Shown here: positions 18,419-26,324 of the stretch, one piece after another | How the letters are laid out: every line of letters begins with the position of its first letter | Numbering within the stretch: the first letter of the stretch is position 1 | NCBI GenBank assembly: GCA_902168245.1 | Contig: CABHPA010000111.1 | Coordinates: forward strand, 1 to 64,000 | DNA: 64,000 nt | DNA from: Candidatus Melainabacteria bacterium | GTDB taxonomy: Bacteria; Cyanobacteriota; Vampirovibrionia; Vampirovibrionales; Vampirovibrionaceae | Direction: 5' to 3' | Made by a program: the position numbers and the translations under genes | Notes under the pieces: model-generated | Database searches by the model: none | What the model was told of the DNA's origin: nothing | The model's input: the letters and a program-made list of their open reading frames with translations, nothing else

Positions 18419-18447
18419 TTGACAAGCGGGGAGTCCTGGTCAAAAAT
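18419..18447 (+). promoter_or_regulatory. Promoter of gcvT, leaderless type
   Basis: A perfect TTGACA (18419-18424), 17 bp spacer, AAAAAT (18442-18447), then 7 nt to ATG 18455. There is no ribosome binding site before this ATG, so the message is probably leaderless; this fixes the start. Confidence 0.55.
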
Positions 18448-18454
18448 CATCTTT

Positions 18455-19633
18455 ATGATGATTAATAGTCCTTCCGGGCAGGCTGCCCCAGAGAGTCAGG
18501 AAACGGCCCAAAAAACGGCCCTGTTTGAAAACCATGTCGCCAGAGGCGCCAAAATGGTGGATTTCGCAGGCTGGCAAATGCCCCTGCAATACACCAAGGT
18601 GCTGGAAGAACATCATGCCGTGCGGCAAAGCGCCGGACTATTTGATATTTCGCACATGGGGCTTGTGGTGGTCACCAGCGGCAGCCTGGCAAACACCCGC
18701 ACCTTCCTGGATCAACTGGTGCCACAGAACCTAGAAAAGCTGTACCCTGGCAAAGCAGTCTACACTCAGTTCCTGAACCCGAACGGCGGCATTATCGATG
18801 ACATCATTATCTACCAGTTGCCTGCCATCTCGCATTTAGGGGATTTTCAGGAAATCCTGGTCATCTGCAACGCTTCCAACACAGCCAAAGATATGGACTG
18901 GATGGCCCAGCAAGCCCAAGCCTTAGGCTTTACGGACATTCAACTCCAACTGGTCTCAAACCGCTACAGCCTGTTTGCCCTTCAAGGCCCGCGCTTTGCG
19001 GATGTGCTTGCCCGCACCGGCTACGATTCCGACCACTTGCCCAAACGGTTCCACATTGCAGAAACCCAGGTTCAAGGCACCCCGGTACTGGTTTCCCGAA
19101 CCGGCTACACCGGCGAGGATGGCGTGGAGATTGTGGTTCCCAGCGACAAAGCCAACCATTTGTGGGACTTGCTGCTGGATTTAGGAAAGCCCCATGCCAT
19201 TCAACCCATTGGACTGGGCGCACGGGATACCCTGCGGCTGGAAGCAGCCTACCCTCTGCACGGGCATGATATTTCCGAGCAGGACACCCCGTTGCAGGCA
19301 GGGCTTGAATGGTCTGTCAAGCTGAACAAACCGGGCGACTTCATCGGCAAAGACGCTTTGCTTCGCCAACAACAAGACGGGCTGGGCAAAGCCTTTTACT
19401 GTTTTACGATTAACAAGCGAACCATCGCTCGCCAGCACGATATCATCCTGAAAGACGGGGTGCCTGTGGGCGAAGTAACCAGCGGATCAATTTCCCCGCT
19501 TTTCAATGTCCCCATTGGCATGGGCTATATTAAAACCCACACGGTGTTTGGCCCCGGCGATACCATTCAAGTCCGTGTGCGCGGCGCGGATGTGGACGCA
19601 GAAATCGTGGAAAGACCTTTTTACCAGAAATAA
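18455..19633 (+). CDS. gcvT: Glycine cleavage system T protein (aminomethyltransferase)
   Basis: Transfers the methylene group from the aminomethyl-lipoyl H protein to tetrahydrofolate, releasing ammonia. Visible motifs: MVDFAGWQMPLQY near residue 30, LFDISHMG, ALQGPRF, SRTGYTGEDGVEI, and LGARDTLRLEA. From ATG 18455 the length is 392 residues; the frame extends upstream to a TTG at 18407 that would overlap the promoter. First gene of gcvT-gcvH-gcvPA-gcvPB; the L protein (dihydrolipoyl dehydrogenase) is not in the window. Confidence 0.97.
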   Translation: MMINSPSGQAAPESQETAQKTALFENHVARGAKMVDFAGWQMPLQYTKVLEEHHAVRQSAGLFDISHMGLVVVTSGSLANTRTFLDQLVPQNLEKLYPGKAVYTQFLNPNGGIIDDIIIYQLPAISHLGDFQEILVICNASNTAKDMDWMAQQAQALGFTDIQLQLVSNRYSLFALQGPRFADVLARTGYDSDHLPKRFHIAETQVQGTPVLVSRTGYTGEDGVEIVVPSDKANHLWDLLLDLGKPHAIQPIGLGARDTLRLEAAYPLHGHDISEQDTPLQAGLEWSVKLNKPGDFIGKDALLRQQQDGLGKAFYCFTINKRTIARQHDIILKDGVPVGEVTSGSISPLFNVPIGMGYIKTHTVFGPGDTIQVRVRGADVDAEIVERPFYQK

Positions 19634-19654
19634 GAGGCAAGGAGAGAACTAAAC

Positions 19655-20056
19655 ATGGTTGCAGAATATACGATGCCGGATGATGTACTTCTGGCGGAAA
19701 GCCATGAGTACATCCGCATGATGGATGATGACCGGGCGCGCGTGGGTATCACCGAGTATGCGGCATCCCAACTGGGGGACATCGTATTTGTGGAATTGCC
19801 CGACATCGGCCAAAGCTTTGAGAAGGGCGAGTCCTTCGGCTCCATCGAGTCTGTGAAAGCCCAGTCTGACCTGTATCTACCCGTTTCGGGGGAAGTGATC
19901 GCCGTGAACACCCAGATTGGCGAAGAGCCGGAAATGGTGAACGACGACCCTTACAACGGCGGCTGGATGCTGGAAATCCTCCTCTCCAAGCCGGAAGAGT
20001 TAAAATCGCTGCTGGAGCCGAACGCTTACCTGAAATTTATTGAGGAAGCCAGCTAG
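19655..20056 (+). CDS. gcvH: Glycine cleavage system H protein
   Basis: The lipoyl carrier of the glycine cleavage complex. The lipoylated lysine is Lys68 in SIESVKAQSDLY, in a beta-barrel H domain (RVGITEYAASQLGDIVFVELP). Length 133 residues, normal. AAGGAGAG precedes the ATG by about 10 nt. It follows gcvT by 21 bp, same operon. Confidence 0.98.
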   Translation: MVAEYTMPDDVLLAESHEYIRMMDDDRARVGITEYAASQLGDIVFVELPDIGQSFEKGESFGSIESVKAQSDLYLPVSGEVIAVNTQIGEEPEMVNDDPYNGGWMLEILLSKPEELKSLLEPNAYLKFIEEAS

Positions 20057-20229
20057 TTTCTGCCCATATCCGCTCAACTGTAGCCCACGATACTCTCTCC
20101 ACTGATGAACTGGCGTATTGAAAGCGCTCATATTATAATTGGCAGCGTATCCATAGGGGTTTTTACATTTCCAGACCAAGTGGTAATGCGAGACTAACTG
20201 ACCCATAACCGGCAAAGAAAGGCATGGCG
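20057..20229 (+). promoter_or_regulatory. gcvH-gcvPA spacer with possible internal promoter
   Basis: 173 bp. A TATAAT hexamer at about 20134 could drive gcvPA/gcvPB separately, but the -35 region is poor. No terminator is visible. Confidence 0.25.
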
Positions 20230-21648
20230 ATGCATAACTTTCTTCCCCACACCAACGCGGATCGCGAGGCGATGTTGCGCAAAATTGGCGTGAACCGTAT
20301 TGATGACCTGTTCAGCGACATTCCTGAGCAACTCCGCAAGAACATCCAGTATCAGGTATTGCCGGAAAAGGGGCTGAGCGAGGCGGAACTCCAGATGGAA
20401 CTGGCCTCCTTCGCCGCCATGAACCAAGGGAACCAGATGGCATGTTTTCTGGGCGGGGGCGCTTATTCCCGCTTCATCCCGATGGCGGTGAACACCATTG
20501 CCAGCCGTTCCGAATTCTATACCGCTTACACCCCCTATCAGCCGGAAATCGCCCAAGGGACGTTGCAGGTTACTTACGAATTCCAGACCATGATTTGCGA
20601 GCTGACCGGCATGGATGTAGCCAACGCCTCGGTGTACGACGGGGCTTCCGCCGTAACCGAAGCCGCCTTTATGGCCATGCGGGCCACCAAGCGCAGCCGT
20701 ATTCTGGTAGCCAACACCGTGCATCCCGATTACCGGCAAGTGCTGAAAACCTATATTATGGGCTTGGGCGATGTGGAGTTGATCGAATTTGATCCGCAAC
20801 AGCCCGGCCAGTTCCTGAACGCGGAGACCGCCCCCGCCGCCAACAAGACCGCCTGCGTGATTATCCAGGTTCCCAATTACCTGGGCGGACTGGAAGCCAC
20901 CGAACCCGTGCGGCAATTCTGCCAAGCGACCGGCGCGTTGTTTATCGTTTCCGCAGAACCTGTCTCGCTGGGCCTGTTGAAAGCGCCCGGCAGCTACGGC
21001 GCGGATATCGTCACCGGCGATATTCAGCCCTTGGGTAACAACCTTTCCTACGGCGGGCCGTACGGCGGATACATCGCCACCCGCAGCAAGCACCTGCGCC
21101 AGTTACCGGGCCGTCTGGTGGGCAAAACCACCGACAAAAACGGCAAGCAATGCTACACGCTGACCTTGCAGACCCGCGAGCAGCATATTCGCCGGGACAA
21201 GGCCACCAGCAACATTTGCACCAACCAGGCGCTGAACGTGCTGAAAGCCACGGTATATATGGCTTTAATCGGGCCAGTCGGGCTAAAACACTTGGCCAAT
21301 CTCTCCATGCAGCGTACCCATTCTCTCGCCAGCCGTTTGCGGAAGCTGCCGGGCGTTAGTCTCTATACGGCGGGGCAACCTTTCCTGTTTGAGGTGGCGT
21401 TGCGCTTCCCGGTGCCGGTAAAGCCCCTGTTGGCCTATTTAGAACAGCAGGGCATTCTGGGCGGCATTGAACTGGAGAGGTTTTACCCGCAAGCCAAAAA
21501 CACGTTGCTGATTACCTGCACCGAAATGACGCTGCCAGAGCATCTGGATAAATACGTGGCGGCCACTGCCGAGTACTTGCAACGCGCACTTCCCGCCGAA
21601 CCGAACAAACCCACGGATTACCTGGAGAAAATGGAGGCCACCTGCTAA
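20230..21648 (+). CDS. gcvPA: Glycine dehydrogenase (decarboxylating) subunit 1
   Basis: Alpha subunit of the split P protein, which decarboxylates glycine with pyridoxal phosphate. It starts HNFLPHTNADREAMLRKIG, as usual for the family, and carries YTPYQPEIAQGTLQ and ELTGMDVANASVYDGASA. About 472 residues. ATG 20230 is preferred because GAAAGG is 7 nt before it; ATG 20224 is too close to that site. The stop overlaps the gcvPB start by one base (TAATG), so the subunits are coupled. A split P protein is common in Firmicutes and many others, while photosynthetic cyanobacteria have one chain. Confidence 0.96.
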   Translation: MHNFLPHTNADREAMLRKIGVNRIDDLFSDIPEQLRKNIQYQVLPEKGLSEAELQMELASFAAMNQGNQMACFLGGGAYSRFIPMAVNTIASRSEFYTAYTPYQPEIAQGTLQVTYEFQTMICELTGMDVANASVYDGASAVTEAAFMAMRATKRSRILVANTVHPDYRQVLKTYIMGLGDVELIEFDPQQPGQFLNAETAPAANKTACVIIQVPNYLGGLEATEPVRQFCQATGALFIVSAEPVSLGLLKAPGSYGADIVTGDIQPLGNNLSYGGPYGGYIATRSKHLRQLPGRLVGKTTDKNGKQCYTLTLQTREQHIRRDKATSNICTNQALNVLKATVYMALIGPVGLKHLANLSMQRTHSLASRLRKLPGVSLYTAGQPFLFEVALRFPVPVKPLLAYLEQQGILGGIELERFYPQAKNTLLITCTEMTLPEHLDKYVAATAEYLQRALPAEPNKPTDYLEKMEATC

Positions 21649-23123
21649 TGACCCAGTCCGTTTTAGAACCCTCCATCTTTGAAATGTCCCGTCCCGGCGC
21701 CAGCGGGTTATCGCTGCCCCCGGTCGGCGTGGAGGAAAAGCCTTTCGATTCGCTGATACCGCCGGAGTTTTTGCGGGAAGATGCGCCCCGGTTGCCGGAA
21801 ATAGCCCAGCTCGATACCGTTCGGCACTTTTTGCGCTTGTCCCAACTGAACCATTGTATCGACAAGGAATTCTACCCGCTGGGTTCCTGCACCATGAAGT
21901 ACAACCCCAAGGTGTGCGACTATTACGGCATGCTGGACGGCTTGACCCGGCTGCACCCCATGACGCCGGACGCCCTGAGCCAGGGGACGCTCAAAATTAT
22001 TTATACGCTGCAGCAATACCTGGCGGATATTACCGGGTTTTCTGCGGTAAGCCTGCAACCGGCGGCTGGCGCGCAAGGCGAACTGGTGGGCATGATGATG
22101 GTGAAAGCCCACTTCCAGCAGATTGGGCAGCCCCAACGCAACGAGGTGGTTGTGCCGGATTCCGCGCACGGCACGAATCCCGCGTCTGCGGCGATGTGCG
22201 GGTTCAAGGTGGTGGAAATAAAATCTACCAGCGGCGGACATATCGATTTGGCTCGGCTGAAAGCGGCCCTTTCCGAGAAAACCGCCGCCGTGATGCTGAC
22301 CAACCCCAGCACGGTGGGCCTGTTTGAAAAGGATATTCTGGAAATCACCAAGCTGGTTCACCAGGCGGGCGGATTGATGTATTACGACGGGGCCAACCTG
22401 AACGCGGTGATGGGCCAGGCCAAGCCAGGCGAAATGGGCTTTGACGTGATGCACATTAACACCCACAAAACCTTTGCCACCCCTCATGGCGGCGGCGGCC
22501 CCGGATGCGGGCCGGTAGCGGTCAACCAGACGCTGGCGCCCTACCTGCCGGTGCCATTGGTAGATTTTGACGGCAAGTCCTATTTTATAAACGCGGATCG
22601 TCCATTGTCTGTGGGCAAGGTAAAAGCATTTTACGGCAACTTTGAAATGATTGCCCGCGCATTGACTTACATTTTGGCTTATGGCTCGGCGGGATTGGCC
22701 CAGGTGAGCCAAGACGCCGTGCTGAACGCCAACTACCTGAAAGCCTGCTTGCAGGATGATTACCAGGTGGCGTTCGATCCGGTGTGCAAGCACGAATTCA
22801 TCCTGACCAACGCCAAGCAGAAGGTGCATGATTCGCACCTGAGCACCATGGCAATTGTGAAACGGTTGATGGATTACGGGTATCATCCGCCCACCGTTTA
22901 CTTTCCGTTGATTGTGGCCGAGGCGATGATGATTGAGCCGACCGAAACCGAGTGCAAAGACACACTGGACCAGTTTGTGGCGGCCATGAAAGCCATTGCC
23001 GAAGAATGCCGAACCCAGCCGGAGCTGGTACTGAACGCGCCGCATACCACCCCAGTGAGTAAAGTGGATGAAGTGGGCGCCGCGCGGAACCCGAACCTCA
23101 ATTATTTTAAGCACCAAGGTTAG
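21648..23123 (+). CDS. gcvPB: Glycine dehydrogenase (decarboxylating) subunit 2
   Basis: Beta subunit of the P protein carrying the cofactor. The PLP lysine is Lys274 in NTHKTFATPHGGGGPG; LGSCTMKYNPK near 80 and DSAHGTNPASAAMCGF near 175 are further signatures. Length 491 residues. With gcvPA it completes the T, H, P1, P2 set. The next genes, on the other strand, are the small-protein cluster. Confidence 0.98.
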   Translation: MTQSVLEPSIFEMSRPGASGLSLPPVGVEEKPFDSLIPPEFLREDAPRLPEIAQLDTVRHFLRLSQLNHCIDKEFYPLGSCTMKYNPKVCDYYGMLDGLTRLHPMTPDALSQGTLKIIYTLQQYLADITGFSAVSLQPAAGAQGELVGMMMVKAHFQQIGQPQRNEVVVPDSAHGTNPASAAMCGFKVVEIKSTSGGHIDLARLKAALSEKTAAVMLTNPSTVGLFEKDILEITKLVHQAGGLMYYDGANLNAVMGQAKPGEMGFDVMHINTHKTFATPHGGGGPGCGPVAVNQTLAPYLPVPLVDFDGKSYFINADRPLSVGKVKAFYGNFEMIARALTYILAYGSAGLAQVSQDAVLNANYLKACLQDDYQVAFDPVCKHEFILTNAKQKVHDSHLSTMAIVKRLMDYGYHPPTVYFPLIVAEAMMIEPTETECKDTLDQFVAAMKAIAEECRTQPELVLNAPHTTPVSKVDEVGAARNPNLNYFKHQG

Positions 23124-23145
23124 GGTAATTGCTGCTTAGGATGCG

Positions 23146-23361
23146 TCAGGCCTCGTAGCCAAGCGCGGAAAAATAATCGTTTACGCCGGTGGCTCCCGAT
23201 TGATCGGAGGTCACTTTAATCTGGCTGACGGGGCCGCCATCGCCCATTCCTTTTAGGCGCGCGGCCCTGGCCATTGCTTTGACCTTTTCAGGATCCATCA
23301 TATCCGGCGACATATCGCCCATGAAGGACGATAATCCAAACATACCTGCCATGAATCTCAT
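23146..23361 (-). CDS. Small conserved-tail protein, paralogue 1
   Basis: A 71-residue protein of unknown function. The N-terminus is Met-rich (RFMAGMFGLSSFMGDM), a short helix follows (EKVKAMARAARLKGM), and the last ~30 residues (GGPVSQIKVTSDQSGA, then NDYFSALGYEA) are nearly identical to those of the neighbour at 23546. GAAAGG lies just before ATG 23361; ATG 23352 is an alternative start. A T-rich element, TTTGTTTTTTATTTA on this strand (23443-23457), precedes it, as for its two relatives. Conservation of the tail and not of the middle argues that it is translated. Confidence 0.65.
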   Translation of the reverse strand: MRFMAGMFGLSSFMGDMSPDMMDPEKVKAMARAARLKGMGDGGPVSQIKVTSDQSGATGVNDYFSALGYEA

Positions 23362-23545
23362 TAACCTTTCTGATTATTGCGCTTATATTGCGGTTTTGGC
23401 TTAATCATCATGATCAAAGCCAGCCTTGTTCGCCTCTCTTACTAAATAAAAAACAAACAACGCGAAAAGTTGCCCTTTAGTCCAACGAAAAGGCAATGGT
23501 TTATATGCTGACCGAGGTCAGGCTAAGTTTTGGTTTTGGGTTACT

Positions 23546-23779
23546 TCAGGCGTTATAGCCCAAGGCGGAAAAATAGTCGTTCTGCCCGGAAGCACCCGAT
23601 TGATCGGAGGTGAGCTTAATCTCACTGACCGGGCCACCGCCGCCGAGACCTTGCAGTACTGCTGCTCTGGCCATCATCGCGATCTTTTCGGTCTGGGTAT
23701 CAGGGGTTTGATCCATATCAGCCAAGACGGGATCGTACCCAAAAGGGCTAACAGTAGGCATAAAGCCGCCAAATAACAT
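23546..23779 (-). CDS. Small conserved-tail protein, paralogue 2
   Basis: A 77-residue protein of unknown function. ATG 23779 is chosen because AGAGGA is 8 nt upstream and the resulting N-terminus (MLFGGFMPTVSPFGYDP) matches that of paralogue 3; the frame extends to 23818. A helix with MMARAAVLQGL leads to a Gly run and then the shared tail (GGPVSEIKLTSDQSGA, NDYFSALGYNA). The residues before the tail resemble a double-glycine processing site, but no C39 peptidase or modifying enzyme is nearby. T-rich element at 23853-23866. Confidence 0.7.
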   Translation of the reverse strand: MLFGGFMPTVSPFGYDPVLADMDQTPDTQTEKIAMMARAAVLQGLGGGGPVSEIKLTSDQSGASGQNDYFSALGYNA

Positions 23780-23985
23780 GGTGGTATTCCTCTTCTCGTT
23801 TTTAATTTCGCTATGCAAAGGTAAAATTGCTATGCAAGACAGATTTTATATATAAATAAAAACAAACTTATTGCCAAATTTGCCCTGCTTCACTAAATGC
23901 TTCCACAGGCATCAAATCTTCAGTAGGAAAACCCAAAATCTCAGATCATTTTCCAGGCATGCCCAGTCAGGTTACCTTTGGCACT

Positions 23986-24420
23986 CTATGAATCGCTATA
24001 ACAGCTTAAACTGCTGTAATAACCGCTATCATCAGGCGGGCTGACCTTAACCGCCTCCACGTTATCCTGCACCCTGATCCCGGCTTGCAGGGTGGCTTTC
24101 CATTTCTTGGCGGCATCGTCCTCATTATTACTGGAATTATCATTTCCGTTACCATTACTGCTGTCGGGCGTTACACCGGGAATACTGATACCGTATTGCT
24201 GAAGCAGTGGCCCCAACATGGTTTTCATCATGCCCATCAAATCCGGACTTGAAGGATCTGTGCCGCCAAAAAAGCTGTTCCAGGAGGAATTGCCGTTGCC
24301 ATTATTTTTGGCCAAAGACTGAACACCCGGCAGAGATTGAGAATTGACGCCCCCATTCTGCAACAGGTTTGCGCCCGGATAGGACGTATATGCAAACGGA
24401 CTGATACCACCTGTAAACAT
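23986..24420 (-). CDS. Small conserved-tail protein, divergent paralogue 3
   Basis: A 144-residue protein starting at ATG 24420 (GGGGA 5 nt upstream). The head MFTGGISPFAYTSYP parallels paralogue 2, and the tail VKVSPPDDSGYYSSLSC parallels the tails of both (I/V-K-V-S/T, D-x-SG, Y-x-S-x-L). The middle is longer, rich in Asn, Ser and Gly (e.g. SSNGNGNDNSSNNEDD) and looks disordered. It ends with a Cys close to the C-terminus. Function unknown. It lies 82 bp beyond the end of bioD on the same strand, with its own T-rich upstream element at 24452-24468. Confidence 0.6.
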   Translation of the reverse strand: MFTGGISPFAYTSYPGANLLQNGGVNSQSLPGVQSLAKNNGNGNSSWNSFFGGTDPSSPDLMGMMKTMLGPLLQQYGISIPGVTPDSSNGNGNDNSSNNEDDAAKKWKATLQAGIRVQDNVEAVKVSPPDDSGYYSSLSCYSDS

Positions 24421-24501
24421 GTTATCCCCAGCCTTCCTCAAATCATCTAAAAAAATAAAAACAATCAAAAGGGCCGGATTGACTTATCTGTTTACAAAAG
24501 T

Positions 24502-25173
24502 TCAATTCTCAAAAATATGAAGATCCGCAAAAACCGACAAGGCATCAGGGAAATTCAGGCTTCCGGGCTGCAAATCCAGTCGTGGCAACACGCCCAGGAT
24601 TGAAGCAGGCAAAAAGGCTTCCAGAGTAGGCACTAACGTGACAACCGACGGATCGGCCTCATCTTTCAGCCCGGAAATCACCACGCCTTTGACTTCAAGC
24701 CGCTCGGCATTCAGGGCCCCAATGGTCAACAAGGTATGGTTAATGGTGCCTAACCCCGATGCAGCCGCGACCACCACCGGCAATTGCAGCATACGAATCA
24801 GGTCAATCATCTCAAAATGTCGGGCCACCGGCACCCGAACCCCGCCAGCGCCTTCCACCAGCACAACATGGTATTTCTTTTGCAGATCTTTAAAGTCATG
24901 CAAAATCTTACGGGGTTGAATGGTATGCTCCGGGTCGGCGGCATAAGGCGCAGCCGGTTCCGCAAAGCAATATGAGCAAAAGGTTTCCACATCATTCCCG
25001 ACCCAGCGCTTAACGGTCTCCAGATCTTCAGGATGCTCCGGATCCGGGGAGCCTGTCTGGATGGGCTTATACACGCAGAAGGATTCGCCGCGACTCTTTA
25101 GTAAAGCGGCTAGTCCTGCGGTAAGGACGGTCTTACCGACCCCGGTGCCGGTTCCCGTAATAAACACAGACAT
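24502..25173 (-). CDS. bioD: Dethiobiotin synthetase
   Basis: Closes the ureido ring of biotin using CO2 and ATP. The P-loop is GTGTGVGKT (residues ~7-15), followed by KPIQTGSPDPE with the substrate-binding Lys and Thr, and VEGAGGVRVPV. Length 223, normal. The ATG has AGAGG about 10 nt upstream. It begins 13 bp after the end of the bioU-like gene, so they form an operon; this pairing is the basis for naming that neighbour. Confidence 0.95.
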   Translation of the reverse strand: MSVFITGTGTGVGKTVLTAGLAALLKSRGESFCVYKPIQTGSPDPEHPEDLETVKRWVGNDVETFCSYCFAEPAAPYAADPEHTIQPRKILHDFKDLQKKYHVVLVEGAGGVRVPVARHFEMIDLIRMLQLPVVVAAASGLGTINHTLLTIGALNAERLEVKGVVISGLKDEADPSVVTLVPTLEAFLPASILGVLPRLDLQPGSLNFPDALSVFADLHIFEN

Positions 25174-25186
25174 CTTGCAAATGCCT

Positions 25187-26206
25187 CTAGACGGTCAACG
25201 CAGCTTCCCGAACCGGGACTTCCTGAGTTTGGGCAAATACCTGGCTGGAGAAGCGGGGCATAATATCGGCAGAGGTAATCAACCCATAGAAACCACGCCC
25301 GTACAGTTCGGTGCCGCGAAGCATAAAGCCCAGCGCCGGGCCGCAAACATTATCCACCATGGTAGCTTCATCGCTTACCACAAACTGATGACTGCCGACT
25401 GAGCCGCTAGCTGTGCGACCAGTTACCGTTACGGTAGTGCTAACCGGTTTTTTGGCGTTTCGGGTATCCACCAGGCCACCCACCCGAACTCGATCGCGCG
25501 GGCAAACACCGGCCAACTCCAGAATAATATCATCGGCATGCTCCATGTCCACCAACTTCAGCAAGCCGCCACGCACATCAAGCTCCTGCGCGATTTCCTC
25601 ATCGCTCATGCAGGCCACGCGCTTGGCGTCAAAGCCTTCCAGGTGGATGAAATCTTCGCGCACGGTGGCCTTGTAGGCTTCCCAGTTACCAATGCCTACG
25701 CCAAAATGGATATTCACATCCAGCACTTCCACAAAAGAATGGGCGGCCACGGCGGCAATGGTGGTCAGGAAGCCGGGGGTAGCGCCTGCGCCTGTAATGT
25801 AAAGAATTTTGCGTTCCTGAAGCTGCTCATTCAGGGCAAAGAGGCGCTCAACCGCTTCGGTACGTTTCAGGGCATCTACAAACACGCCTTCAAAACCGGT
25901 TTCATCCGCAATGCGCTTGACAGTCTCGGCGAAAAACTCAACCGGCAGGTTGGGCAACGCCATAAACACCGCGTCAATCTCTTGTCCATGCGCCTTCAAA
26001 AGGGAAATCATGGAATCGGAATCCGCATGAAGCGGTTGATTCAGGGAGAATTCCTCGGTCAATTCCAAGCCGTTGGCATTGAATGCAAAGCCCTGGCTAT
26101 CGGCAACGGCCACCAGCCTGAAATCGGGCCGTTGAGGAATCAGGCGGGCCATGCCCTTGCCCAAGCCGCCAAAACCGAAAACCGCCACTCGTACTGCCTG
26201 TTGCAT
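25187..26206 (-). CDS. bioU: Probable BioU, (S)-8-amino-7-oxononanoate synthase replacing BioA
   Basis: A 339-residue Rossmann oxidoreductase that homology searches usually label 'saccharopine dehydrogenase-like'. The nucleotide-binding motif is VFGFGGLGKGMARLI (residues ~9-23). Cyanobacterial BioU makes 7,8-diaminononanoate precursor chemistry using its own active-site lysine as amino donor, a single-turnover reaction, and works with BioD. Lys114 in FVDALKRTEAVE is the residue I would propose as that lysine; the assignment is inference. GATPGFLTTIAAVAA is another conserved stretch. GAGG is 9 nt before the ATG. Its 13-bp spacing from bioD and the absence of bioA here are the main support. Otherwise it is an unassigned dehydrogenase. 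Confidence 0.7.
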   Translation of the reverse strand: MQQAVRVAVFGFGGLGKGMARLIPQRPDFRLVAVADSQGFAFNANGLELTEEFSLNQPLHADSDSMISLLKAHGQEIDAVFMALPNLPVEFFAETVKRIADETGFEGVFVDALKRTEAVERLFALNEQLQERKILYITGAGATPGFLTTIAAVAAHSFVEVLDVNIHFGVGIGNWEAYKATVREDFIHLEGFDAKRVACMSDEEIAQELDVRGGLLKLVDMEHADDIILELAGVCPRDRVRVGGLVDTRNAKKPVSTTVTVTGRTASGSVGSHQFVVSDEATMVDNVCGPALGFMLRGTELYGRGFYGLITSADIMPRFSSQVFAQTQEVPVREAALTV

Positions 26207-26324
26207 ACCAAAATCCTCATCTCATTTGATGGCACAAGAAACACTCTAACCAAAAGAACCCGCACATACAACCGATCCGCGCCACTCCGCATGCGCCCCT
26301 TACATGTGAAGCCGAGCGGGACTA

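Larger units (their letters stand above)
18083..18454. other. 372-bp gap between tlyA and gcvT with one short ORF
   Basis: The gap holds the 52-residue ORF at 18156-18314 and the gcvT promoter at its right end. I looked for a tandem glycine riboswitch ahead of gcvT and see none. Confidence 0.5.
23443..24468 (-). repeat. Shared T-rich upstream element, three copies
   Basis: Read leftwards, TTTGTTTTTTATTTA (23457-23443), TTTGTTTTTATTTA (23866-23853) and TTGATTGTTTTTATTTT (24468-24452) precede the three small-protein genes by about 80, 75 and 32 bp. They may be UP-like promoter elements or regulator sites; the similarity is by eye. Span covers all three copies. Confidence 0.4.

Noticed and set aside
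18315-18454. Glycine riboswitch ahead of gcvT
   Set aside because: No conserved glycine-aptamer blocks are visible, and the promoter sits directly against the start codon, leaving no leader.
21708-23117. 469-codon open frame on the minus strand inside gcvPB
   Set aside because: It mirrors gcvPB, has no ribosome binding site and a His/Arg/Gly-rich composition typical of antisense shadow frames.
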